DNA of 19,590 nt from CAYSRM01 sp964475205 (lineage in GTDB: Bacteria; Verrucomicrobiota; Kiritimatiellia; UBA8416; CAYSRM01). A program made the position numbers and the translations under genes. The notes beneath the pieces are model-generated. The model saw only the letters and a program-made list of their open reading frames with translations. It was not told the origin of the DNA and did no database searches. This document shows, piece by piece, positions 1 to 7,282 of the stretch. The first letter of the stretch is position 1. Every line of letters starts with the position of its first letter. The stretch lies in contig CAYYVQ010000057.1 in the NCBI GenBank assembly GCA_964475205.1, positions 1 through 19,590 of the forward strand, given 5' to 3'.

Positions 1-317
1 AGGTTCACTTCCATGGAGGCATCAACAATGAGATACGGTCGCATAAGATTTTTTGCGCATTCGATTGTATAGGCAGTTCCGCCGGAAGACCGTCCTTCTG
101 TCAGAACCAGTGTGATGTCCGAATCGCGAACGTTCCACATAGTGCGCTGGGTGTAATTTGTTGAAGGGGTTTGTTCCAATGAATATTCGTCCGGGATGAC
201 TCCGTCCTCGGAGATCCTGCCTTTCGGGCACCATCCACCATGAGGAATACCTTTTGAGATAGCAGCGTCCAGAGCAGCACGGTCCACTCCTGTCTGGCCA
301 CCGGAAACAACCCGCAT
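1..317 (-). CDS. YpsA-like / putative molybdenum carrier protein (cpYpsA type), C-terminus cut by window edge
   Basis: The frame is open for 105 codons from ATG 317 to the left edge, with no stop, so the protein is partial. It begins MRVVSGGQTGVDRAALDAA and continues with HGGWCPKGR (about residues 26-34), QRTMWNVRDSD (about 57-67) and a GRSSGGTAYT loop. That order (SGGQTGVDRAALD, GGWCPKGR, T.WNV.DSD, GG[TS]) is the pattern I know from the circularly permuted YpsA family, often annotated as putative molybdenum carrier, with a Rossmann-like nucleotide-binding fold. The biochemical role of the family is not established. The start lies 3 bases after the TGA of the upstream glycosyltransferase gene, and GGGGCGGGAA just before it could be its ribosome site, so it is probably the last or next gene of that operon. 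The family assignment is firm; the function is open. Confidence 0.75.
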   Translation of the reverse strand, partial: MRVVSGGQTGVDRAALDAAISKGIPHGGWCPKGRISEDGVIPDEYSLEQTPSTNYTQRTMWNVRDSDITLVLTEGRSSGGTAYTIECAKNLMRPYLIVDASMEVN

Positions 318-320
318 TTT

Positions 321-1574
321 TCAGTTCCCGCCCCAGAATTTATCCGGTTCTTCTATGGCAGCCCGGATACGATTGTCGAAAACAGCGTGCCACGCGTATT
401 TCTCTGTCAGTTTCCTTTTGAAGGCAATGTGCGGACAGATTTCAAGGCCGGATAGAATATCACCTGCAACATCTGAAGGTTCTGCTCCGTCTTTTATGTA
501 TACTGCGTTATCTCCGGCAATCTCGCGCAGAGCCGGAATATCGCTGAGAACAAGAAACAGCCCGGCTAGTCCGCCTTCCAGCGCCGGGATCCCGAAACCT
601 TCCCTTTTGCTTGGGAAAATGAGCATGTCGGATATGGAAAACAGGCCGCGAAGATCTTTGTTGCTGATCCGGTCCTTGATCCGCTCGCAAAGAAAAACCA
701 CTTCTTCCTCAACGCCAAGATTCTTTCTGAGACTGGTAAGTTTGTCAAAGTATTCTATTGCGTCGGCATTATGCGGGTCGGGAGCGCCTGTAATCAGCCA
801 CCTGATGGATCTGCCTGCCTTCTTCAGCTCCGCAACGATTTCAATGCCGGCCTCCAGGCTCTTGCGCCGCACGATTCTTGTCGGGGTTAGAGCGACAAGA
901 TCTTTGCGGTAAAGCTCTTCTTCAAGGAAAAGCCCTTTAATTACAGGCGTAAGATTGTAGAACCGCGGGAGGTCCACACCATCGGTTATAACAGGCAACC
1001 GTGAAGGAGGTAGTTTGAAAAGCCTGGATAGTTCGCTCTGCCGCTGTTCGGATATAACACAATACCTGCAGCCCTCCAGTTCCCTGGAAAGAAGGCTCCA
1101 CGGATAATCCTGCCTTTGGTGCTTCGCGTAATTCGGATCCCGGAAGGTGGAATCGTGGCCCCAGCTTATGAAATGAATTCTGTCGCCGCATTCTTTCATT
1201 ATGTTGGCCAGAGCAGCGGCAAGGATCAGGTTGAAATGCATGGTAAGCACATTATGCATCATACAAACATCAACATCACTGAGCGCCTCCATGAGTCGCT
1301 CCTGCGTCTGCTTAACCGCGACATCAAAGGCGGGCGGCAGCCGGCCGTCTGAAAGCATAAGCAGCTCATCGCCGAAAGGCCCGCCGCTCGAGCCGATTTC
1401 CGGAATTTTGACGGTTTCTGCTCCGGGACAGATATCACCGCCTTTGCCCACTATCACTTTGACATCGTAACCTTCATCCACGAACAAGCGGGCGTGTGCT
1501 TCGATAATGAATTCCACCCCGCCGATTATTGGCGGACAGGAATAATGTACTATTGCCAGTTTTTTCTTGTTCAC
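321..1574 (-). CDS. Glycosyltransferase family 4 (GT-B) protein
   Basis: The 417-residue protein has the two-domain GT-B pattern. The N-terminal acceptor domain opens with KLAIVHYSCPPIIGGVE, with the glycine-rich GG turn at 18-19 followed by an acidic residue. The C-terminal donor domain starts near 228 with LTPTRIVRRKSLEAGIEI, where the R/K residues are those that usually bind the nucleotide-sugar phosphates. It continues with FPSKREGFGIPALE, giving E325 and E333 in the E-x7-E arrangement of retaining GT4 enzymes. No signal peptide or membrane helix is evident, so it is probably cytosolic. The start is GTG 1574, supported by GGAAGG about 10 bases upstream; no closer ATG fits. Sugar donor and acceptor cannot be read from sequence. 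It follows the GT-A gene after 123 bases and is likely co-transcribed. Confidence 0.85.
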   Translation of the reverse strand: MNKKKLAIVHYSCPPIIGGVEFIIEAHARLFVDEGYDVKVIVGKGGDICPGAETVKIPEIGSSGGPFGDELLMLSDGRLPPAFDVAVKQTQERLMEALSDVDVCMMHNVLTMHFNLILAAALANIMKECGDRIHFISWGHDSTFRDPNYAKHQRQDYPWSLLSRELEGCRYCVISEQRQSELSRLFKLPPSRLPVITDGVDLPRFYNLTPVIKGLFLEEELYRKDLVALTPTRIVRRKSLEAGIEIVAELKKAGRSIRWLITGAPDPHNADAIEYFDKLTSLRKNLGVEEEVVFLCERIKDRISNKDLRGLFSISDMLIFPSKREGFGIPALEGGLAGLFLVLSDIPALREIAGDNAVYIKDGAEPSDVAGDILSGLEICPHIAFKRKLTEKYAWHAVFDNRIRAAIEEPDKFWGGN

Positions 1575-1697
1575 TTAATCGTGCCCTTCCTGTTGATCGT
1601 AAATATCCTTCTTCATATTGGCTTTGCCATGTTATCCCTGGAATCACCGCACGTTTGCAATGTCGGGTGTCCGGTGGCGTGTTTTAATCAGTCCGGA

Positions 1698-2885
1698 TCA
1701 GCTCTGCAGTTTGCTTATCAGATAACCGCGGTTATTATAGAAAACTTTGGCCTGGCTGATAATTTCCTGCTCGGCCTCCTCAGTGCTCCATTCCCATGTT
1801 TTGTTCATGAAAGACAGCGCCCGACCGAAATAGAGCCCTTTGAGCGATTCCACAAGCTGTTTTCTGTCTTCGGAAACATTGTATGCCCCGATCATGTCGT
1901 AGACAACCCGCACCCACTGCTCGGGCATAATGTCAATGTTTCCATTCTCGAACATCTGTTCGAGTTCTTTATAAAGATCAGGAGATAGATTTTTTTCTAA
2001 TATTTTCTTATGTTCCGCGAACCCCTTGACCGCTTTCTTTTCTATGGCAAGCCTGTCAATATTCAGATCCTGGGGTTTCGCCAGTTCCTTGAGCCCGTAC
2101 ATTTTAGGTTCTTCTATTTCGCTGAGATCCTTCCAATGCTCAAGGCCTCGGATGACCATGAGGAAAGCAGTGCTGACGACCTGGATAAACATCGGGCCGA
2201 GCTTTGGAGCGCTGGGCTTGTGAATCTTTGCGCCAAGCCCGGCATTGCAGGTTTTGAATCCTCCCAGGATGGCGTTCATGGTCATGAAGATATCAATTCC
2301 GTACTCTTCGGTGGTCCGGTGCCACGGTTGCTGAATTAGGTGTCTAATCAGGTTCGCAGAAAGCGCGAAATCGCCTCCAATCGGTTGCCGGATATTTCTA
2401 CAGAAAAGACCGTAGACCAGGGGGAAGCATATATTGTTGGTTATGGTCCCGTCGTATTTATGCCTTGAGTAGATCGGGTTGACAAAGTCGTATCCGTCAA
2501 TGATAGGGTCGGCAAAATGCTTGACCCATTCGGGTGTGATACTTAACAGGTCCGCATCCAGGCAGACAAGGACCTCGCCTTTGAGCTCCAGGAATTTGCG
2601 GAACATGTTCTCAAAATTATATCCTTTGCCGGGCATATCAGGAGGGGTGGTTATATAAATCCTGGGCACATCAGTATCCGCTTCCATAAAAGCGGCCTCG
2701 GTGTTATCCGGAGAATGATTATCGCAGTTTATGATTGCCGTTTTCCTGTCAGGATAGAATTTTTTCAGACCCCGGCCCGCCTGCTGTGTTGGATATGCAA
2801 TGCTGTCGGCTTCGTTGTAAGATGCAAGTCCGACAACTATATCCGCCCATTCAATTCCCTGTGGATTCTCTTCTCTTTCAAACAT
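1698..2885 (-). CDS. GT-A glycosyltransferase resembling mannosylglycerate synthase (GT78/GT81-like)
   Basis: The 395-residue protein is a GT-A family enzyme. Visible landmarks are ADIVVGLASYNEADSI near the N-terminus, MPGKGYN at 84-90, the metal-binding DAD at 110-112 (CLDADLLSITPEWV), RQPIGGDFALS at 166-176, EYGIDIF at 194-200 and IHKP near 240. From memory, the Rhodothermus mannosylglycerate synthase has PGKGDGMN, FYDADITSFGPDWI, QPLGGE and DWGID in the same order. This makes a retaining transferase that adds a sugar to glycerate or a related small acceptor a reasonable inference, with other small acceptors possible. The start ATG 2885 has GAGAGGAT 5 bases upstream. It lies 18 bases after the glycerate kinase stop, which supports a shared transcript and a glycerate link. 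Likely cytosolic. Confidence 0.75.
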   Translation of the reverse strand: MFEREENPQGIEWADIVVGLASYNEADSIAYPTQQAGRGLKKFYPDRKTAIINCDNHSPDNTEAAFMEADTDVPRIYITTPPDMPGKGYNFENMFRKFLELKGEVLVCLDADLLSITPEWVKHFADPIIDGYDFVNPIYSRHKYDGTITNNICFPLVYGLFCRNIRQPIGGDFALSANLIRHLIQQPWHRTTEEYGIDIFMTMNAILGGFKTCNAGLGAKIHKPSAPKLGPMFIQVVSTAFLMVIRGLEHWKDLSEIEEPKMYGLKELAKPQDLNIDRLAIEKKAVKGFAEHKKILEKNLSPDLYKELEQMFENGNIDIMPEQWVRVVYDMIGAYNVSEDRKQLVESLKGLYFGRALSFMNKTWEWSTEEAEQEIISQAKVFYNNRGYLISKLQS

Positions 2886-2903
2886 TGTCTATCCTCTCGC
2901 TGA

Positions 2904-4076
2904 TCATTTTTTTGTCTTAAGCCTGGTTCTTCCTTTGAAATTCAGAGCCAGAACCCGGCCTACCTGCTCGGCCGTATCTGCCAGCATAGCCGGTCCATTC
3001 GTGGGTATTTCATCCTCGCTCATGCACTTGTTCGTTGAAGAAAAATAAGTCTGTATGCCGACAGAACGGACCTTGTTTACATTTTTTCCGAGCGAACCGC
3101 ATATGGCAATAACCGGTATTTTCAGTTCGCCGGCAACTTTAGCCACCCCTGCGGGTGTTTTCCCGTATACTGTCTGATCGTCCATCATGCCTTCGCCGGT
3201 GATAACCAGATCGCACCCTTTCAATCTGCGCCTGAGTTTTACACTGTCTATAACAATATCGATTCCCGGTCTGAGTTCCGCCCCAAGGAAAGCCATAAGG
3301 CCGGCGCCCAGCCCGCCTGCCGCGCCGGAACCGGGGACCTTAAGAATATTCAAGCCGATGTCGCGGGATATGACCTCGGCAAGATGCTTAAGGGCTGCGT
3401 CAAGTTGCTTTACCATTGACGGAGTAGCGCCTTTCTGGGGGCTGTAAACCTGTGCGGCTCCGTGGCGGCCGGTCAGAGGATTGTCCACATCGCAAGCCAC
3501 TTCGATTGAAACGTTGTTTATCCGTTTATCCAGTCCTGACATGTCGATATGAGCCAGGTTTTTCAGTGCCTCTCCGCCTTGGGCAACAGGCTTCCCCGAT
3601 GCGTCCATGAATTTTACTCCCAGCGCCATGGCCATCCCTGTCCCGCCGTCATTTGTGGCGCTTCCGCCTATTCCGACAAGAATTTTCCTCGGCTTGTGTT
3701 TAAGTGCGTCTTTTATGAGTTCTCCGGTTCCGAAAGTCGAAGTAACGGCCGGGTTTCTTTCGCCGGGTTTGAGCAAGGCCAGCCCAGAGGCCGCTGCCAT
3801 TTCGATAACAGCAGTTGCGCCGTCCCCTGAAAGACCATAGAAGGCCTTGATTTGCCTGCCAAGCGGATCCTGTACTTTCCGGGAACAGAACCTGCCGCCG
3901 GTTGACTCCACTATTGCCCGCACAGTGCCTTCTCCCCCGTCAGCCATAGGGATTTTGCGAACGGAAATATTTGAAAGCCCCCGCCGCAAGCCTTTTTCAA
4001 TCTGCCCGGCCGCTTCAAGGGCAGTTAGTGTGCCTTTGAAGGAATCCGGGGCTATACCTATTTTTATAGTTTTCAT
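2904..4076 (-). CDS. glxK: Glycerate kinase, GlxK/GarK family
   Basis: At 390 residues this matches the usual length (about 380) of class I glycerate kinases, which phosphorylate D-glycerate with ATP, mostly at the 2-position. Family signatures are the N-terminal IGIAPDSFKGTLTA, IPMADGGEGTV (about 42-52), LVGIGGSATNDGGTG (about 137-151), a glycine-rich GSGAAGGLGAGLMAFLGA stretch (about 249-266), and VITGEGMMDDQT. The last carries the catalytic/nucleotide region. The gene is first in a minus-strand group with two glycosyltransferases. It may feed or drain glycerate used by the neighbouring GT-A enzyme, or simply salvage glycerate into glycolysis. No good Shine-Dalgarno is visible before ATG 4076; TATAGA at 4083-4088 could be a -10 element, which would make the leader very short. 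Whether the product is 2- or 3-phosphoglycerate cannot be read here. Confidence 0.9.
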   Translation of the reverse strand: MKTIKIGIAPDSFKGTLTALEAAGQIEKGLRRGLSNISVRKIPMADGGEGTVRAIVESTGGRFCSRKVQDPLGRQIKAFYGLSGDGATAVIEMAAASGLALLKPGERNPAVTSTFGTGELIKDALKHKPRKILVGIGGSATNDGGTGMAMALGVKFMDASGKPVAQGGEALKNLAHIDMSGLDKRINNVSIEVACDVDNPLTGRHGAAQVYSPQKGATPSMVKQLDAALKHLAEVISRDIGLNILKVPGSGAAGGLGAGLMAFLGAELRPGIDIVIDSVKLRRRLKGCDLVITGEGMMDDQTVYGKTPAGVAKVAGELKIPVIAICGSLGKNVNKVRSVGIQTYFSSTNKCMSEDEIPTNGPAMLADTAEQVGRVLALNFKGRTRLKTKK

Positions 4077-4121
4077 GCTGTGAATCTATACTGGATCATG
4101 AGTCAAGACAATCAGAAAATG

Positions 4122-4138
4122 GTACGCATTATGCGTAC
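4122..4138. promoter_or_regulatory. Perfect 17-base palindrome, candidate operator
   Basis: GTACGCAT and ATGCGTAC form 8-base perfect arms around a single T. The palindrome lies 46 bases upstream of the glycerate kinase ATG and outside any gene, which is the size, symmetry and place expected of a dimeric repressor or activator site. It has no loop or following T-run, so it is not a terminator. The cognate regulator is not in the window and cannot be named. Confidence 0.4.
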
Positions 4139-4362
4139 AAACAAATATGCCTGCAGCAGGTCATACGTCTTTAAATGATCAATCTTTATGCTGGCAAGGT
4201 TGCGTCAAATGTCGCAATACTCTTGTTTACCGGATCGATTAATTAGATGATCCGCATATGCCGGGGCTATGGCTGGCTGACCCGATGACAGATGCATTTG
4301 GTTGCTGCCTAAGGACGTCTTGGCGAGGTAGTTTCAAAAGTATAATGAAGAGTAATGAAAGC

Positions 4363-4429
4363 TGTGTGTGGGCAGGTGAGTAGCAGAGTGTGTGGTGCGT
4401 GGGTATGTGAGTGTGTGAGTTTTTGTGTG
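4363..4429 (+). repeat. G/T-rich low-complexity tract
   Basis: About 67 bases consist almost wholly of G and T on the plus strand, with repeated GTGTG and GTGAG words and only four C. The tract sits about 75 bases before the dipeptidase ATG. It is not a clean tandem repeat, and its translations are low-complexity in every frame. It could be slippage-prone DNA or part of an untranslated leader; no function is shown. Confidence 0.5.
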
Positions 4430-4502
4430 AACAAGTATTTTATAACCCAACAAATAAAGTAGAAAACTTGAAAGAACGCTTAGCGAAGACAGGAGCAAAA
4501 CA

Positions 4503-5888
4503 ATGGACAGAGAAATTGAAACTGCCTTTGACAAAAATCTTGAAAGATATCTTTCCGAATGGAAAGAATTTCTCAAATTCCCGAGCATCAGCATGGAGCC
4601 GGAGCATGCGGACAATTGCGAACGCTGCGCAAGTTGGCTGAATTCGCACCTGGAGTCGATTGGCTTTTCCTCGCGAATTGTCGAGACCTCGTCCCATCCC
4701 CTGGTTTTTGCTGAGTATGCCGGGGATTCTTCGGCTCCTACGGTCCTTTATTACGGGCACTACGACGTGCAGCCGGTGGATCCGCTGGATGCATGGGTGA
4801 CTCCTCCTTTCGACCCCAATATCCGAAACAACAGGATGTATGCGCGCGGGGCCCAGGACAATAAGGGACAGATTTTTTATTCGCTCAAGGCTTTGGAGGA
4901 GCTGATCAGGCTCGGTCAGTGCAGGCCAACGATAAAAGTCCTGATTGAGGGAGACGAAGAGTTCGGCAGTAAGGGCATTATGGATGTATTGCCTCGGCTC
5001 AAAGAAGAACTGAAGGCCGACGTGCTTCTCGTGGCCGATACCGGAACAGCAAGTTCCGGCGCGCCGACAATAATAATGGGGCTGCGTGGAATAATCCATA
5101 TGTCATTGAAGCTTAACGGCCCGGATCATGATCTGCACTCCGGCTCTCACGGCGGCGCTGCTTTGAATCCGGCAACGGAAATATGCAGGTTGCTTGCGAA
5201 GCTGCATGATGATAACGGACGAATTGCGATCGACGGCTTCTACGACGATGTCAATGAACCTTCTGAAAAAGAAAAGGAGCTTGCAAACGCCGATTTCGAT
5301 GAAGAGCGATATTTTTCCCAGACGGGCATACGGCCACTGGCGGGCGAAAAAAGTTATACTCCGGCCGAACGCATTTATTTCAGGCCCAGCATTGATGTAA
5401 ACGGTATTTCCGGCGGTTACAACGGCCCCGGCATAAAGACGGTGATCCCGGATCACGCAAATGCAAGGATCAGCGCAAGGCTGGTTCCAGGGCAGGATAC
5501 GGAAAAATGCTATCGGATGATAGCCGACCATCTCAGGTGGAATACTCCTGGCGGCATGACACTTGAGATTCCCGAACATCTCGAGGCAGGGGGCGCCTTG
5601 AGGGTGGATCCGGATTCCAGGTTTATTGAGTGCGCCAGGTCTGTACTCTCGGAATTGAGTGATAAAGATGTTGTCCTGCAATGGGATGGGGCATCTATCC
5701 CTATAGTGGCGAGGCTGGCGGAAGTGTCGGGAGCAGAGCCTCTTCTTGTGGGATTCGGGTCAACCGAAGACAACGTGCATGCTCCTAACGAGTCTTTTTC
5801 TCTTGAGAGATTCAAACGGGGTTTCATGTACATTTCTTCAATGCTATGTTCCCTGGGCGGTAGGAATAGCGTTAGATCTGCGGGTTAG
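4503..5888 (+). CDS. M20 family metallopeptidase (dipeptidase type)
   Basis: The 461-residue protein carries the co-catalytic zinc set of clan MH, family M20. YYGHYDVQP gives H86 and D88; ARGAQDNKGQ gives the bridging D119; IEGDEEFGS gives the catalytic-base and ligand pair E152/E153; VADT gives D179; and NVHAPNE gives H426. The dimerisation/lid domain lies between about 195 and 315, beginning with SLKLNGPDHDLHSGSHGG. Length and motifs fit cytosolic dipeptidases of the PepV/CNDP-like group, which hydrolyse dipeptides or similar amide substrates. The exact substrate is not determinable. AGGAG at 4490-4494 supports ATG 4503. No signal peptide is present. Its 3' end overlaps the convergent mesaconase beta gene by 17 bases. 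A peptide-cleaving role would suit the adjacent amino acid fermentation operon, but the genes are on opposite strands. Confidence 0.9.
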   Translation: MDREIETAFDKNLERYLSEWKEFLKFPSISMEPEHADNCERCASWLNSHLESIGFSSRIVETSSHPLVFAEYAGDSSAPTVLYYGHYDVQPVDPLDAWVTPPFDPNIRNNRMYARGAQDNKGQIFYSLKALEELIRLGQCRPTIKVLIEGDEEFGSKGIMDVLPRLKEELKADVLLVADTGTASSGAPTIIMGLRGIIHMSLKLNGPDHDLHSGSHGGAALNPATEICRLLAKLHDDNGRIAIDGFYDDVNEPSEKEKELANADFDEERYFSQTGIRPLAGEKSYTPAERIYFRPSIDVNGISGGYNGPGIKTVIPDHANARISARLVPGQDTEKCYRMIADHLRWNTPGGMTLEIPEHLEAGGALRVDPDSRFIECARSVLSELSDKDVVLQWDGASIPIVARLAEVSGAEPLLVGFGSTEDNVHAPNESFSLERFKRGFMYISSMLCSLGGRNSVRSAG

Positions 5889-6411
5889 CGGGGTATGCGC
5901 TGGTTCCGCTGCTATCGGTTGCTACGATGGCGGGGAAGTCTACGACCTGGATCCGATGAACGGCTTCCGGTCCTAAATCCTGGTAGCAGACTGCTTCGAT
6001 TGCTTTTATGGATCGGGCGATGAGCGCTCCTGCGCCGCCGATGGCCGCAAAATAGACGCAATTATTCTGTTTAATACATTCCACTACGCGCGCGCTGCGT
6101 TTGCCTTTCCCGATCATACCCTTGAGCCCGCAGCGCTGAATGAGCGCAGGTGTATAGGCGTCCATGCGCCCGCTGGTGGTGGGGCCTGCGCTTCCGGTGG
6201 GATGTCCGGGTTTAGCCGGGGTAGGGCCGGTATAATAAATTATCCTGCCACGCAGATCAACAGGCAGGTCTTCTCCTTTTTCGAGAGCGTCAACAAAACG
6301 TTTGTGCGCGGCATCGCGTGCTGTGTACAAGACTCCTGTTATCAGAACCTGGTCCCCTGCATTAAGCGATTCTACCGTGGTGTCATCAAGTTCTGCCTGG
6401 ATTCTTTTCAT
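5872..6411 (-). CDS. Class I fumarase-type hydratase, beta subunit; probable mesaconase subunit
   Basis: The 179-residue protein matches the C-terminal (beta) part of class I fumarases and L-tartrate dehydratases. It shows VLITGVLYTARDAAHKR, the conserved GPTPAKPGHPTGSAGPTT and SGRMD stretch (about 62-83), a GMIGKGKRS loop (about 98-106) and AAIGGAGALIA (about 122-132). The subunit completes the active site of the Fe-S alpha partner encoded just upstream, with which it overlaps by 4 bases (ATGA). Fumarase, tartrate dehydratase and mesaconase share this architecture and cannot be told apart by motif. The position at the end of a methylaspartate operon makes hydration of mesaconate to citramalate the likely physiological reaction (inference). 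It is the last gene of the operon, and its 3' end overlaps that of the dipeptidase gene by 17 bases. Confidence 0.85.
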   Translation of the reverse strand: MKRIQAELDDTTVESLNAGDQVLITGVLYTARDAAHKRFVDALEKGEDLPVDLRGRIIYYTGPTPAKPGHPTGSAGPTTSGRMDAYTPALIQRCGLKGMIGKGKRSARVVECIKQNNCVYFAAIGGAGALIARSIKAIEAVCYQDLGPEAVHRIQVVDFPAIVATDSSGTSAYPANPQI

Positions 6412-7262
6412 GTCGCCTGTAAAGTTGCCGATATATGTCTTGCCGCATGACAGTTAATGTTAACAGCCACCGGCAAAGAGGCCATATGACACGGCGCATA
6501 TTCAATATGAACCGCCAGCGCGGTAATGCTGCCGCCCAGGCCCTGAGGGCCGACCCCGCTGTCGTTTATCTGTTTTAATAAGTCCTGTTCCATTGCGGCA
6601 TACCGGGAATCAGGATTATGCTTGCCGGTCTCGCGGGCAAGAGCTTTCTTCGCCAGTATTCCGCAATATTCAAGATTACCGCCAATACCTATTCCCACTA
6701 TCAGCGGAGGACAGGGATTTCCACCGGCTTCAACTACGGTGGAAACAACAAAGTCTTTGATCCCGTCGGCTCCGTCAGAAGGTTTCAGCATTCTTACCGC
6801 ACTCATATTCTCGCTTCCCGCGCCTTTGAGCAGAAGCGTTATACGCACGTGGTCTCCGGGAACTATCTCGGTATGGATTATGGCGGGAGTGTTGTTCCGG
6901 GTGTTTGCGCGCTCAAAAACAGGATCATCAACAATGGATTTACGAAGAAACCCTTTATCATAACCCTTCGCAGTACCTTTGTTGACAGCTTCCTCAAACG
7001 TTCCCCGGTCTATAAGAACATGGCTTCCAACTTCCATAAGATAAACAGCGCTTCCAGTATCCTGACAAATCGGAACCTCATCTTCCCTGGCTATATCAGC
7101 GTTTTGAAGGCATTGCTGAAGTATCGATCTGCCAAGCGCCGATTCCTCGTTTTCAACCGCTGCCTGCATTGCGCTGCACACGTCCCCGGGCAGATTGCAC
7201 GCAGCTTCCTCGCAAAGCCGCGCGGTTGTCTCAACAATTGAATCAAACGATATTGTTTTCAT
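6408..7262 (-). CDS. Class I fumarase-type hydratase, alpha subunit (4Fe-4S); probable mesaconase subunit
   Basis: The 284-residue protein is the Fe-S subunit of a two-subunit class I fumarase-type hydratase. Probable cluster cysteines are C66 (PICQDTGSAV), C184 (GGNPCPPLIVGIGIGG) and C271 (NINCHAARH). Other signatures are TPAIIHTEIVPGD (about 125-137), the KGAGSENMS loop (146-154) and GPQGLGGSITALAVHIE. The cluster acts directly as Lewis acid and is oxygen-labile in this family, which fits an anaerobic lifestyle. Genes for the alpha and beta parts are separate, as in many anaerobes, rather than fused as in E. coli FumA. The context (directly after glutamate mutase, methylaspartate ammonia-lyase and companions) favours mesaconase, with fumarase or tartrate dehydratase as alternatives. 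It starts 20 bases after the previous gene; the ribosome site is weak. Confidence 0.87.
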   Translation of the reverse strand: MKTISFDSIVETTARLCEEAACNLPGDVCSAMQAAVENEESALGRSILQQCLQNADIAREDEVPICQDTGSAVYLMEVGSHVLIDRGTFEEAVNKGTAKGYDKGFLRKSIVDDPVFERANTRNNTPAIIHTEIVPGDHVRITLLLKGAGSENMSAVRMLKPSDGADGIKDFVVSTVVEAGGNPCPPLIVGIGIGGNLEYCGILAKKALARETGKHNPDSRYAAMEQDLLKQINDSGVGPQGLGGSITALAVHIEYAPCHMASLPVAVNINCHAARHISATLQAT

Positions 7263-7282
7263 AAGAAAAGTCGCTGAATATG

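Larger units (their letters stand above)
4077..4502. other. Divergent intergenic region between glycerate kinase and M20 dipeptidase
   Basis: No gene is supported in these 426 bases. The region holds the start-proximal signals of two divergent genes, a perfect 17-base palindrome close to the glycerate kinase start, a second short palindrome (CCTGCAGCAGG, 4150-4160), and a strongly G/T-biased tract at about 4363-4429 on the dipeptidase side. The reading frames here are short and do not resemble proteins. For the dipeptidase, AGGAG at 4490-4494 is the ribosome site. AT-rich sequence around 4431-4445 (AAGTATTTTATAAC) could contain its -10 element, but no convincing -35 pairs with it. Confidence 0.6.

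Noticed and set aside
355..912. Long plus-strand frame of 185 codons opposite the GT4 gene
   Set aside because: It is the antisense shadow of a well-supported glycosyltransferase and shows serine/arginine-rich, non-protein-like composition.
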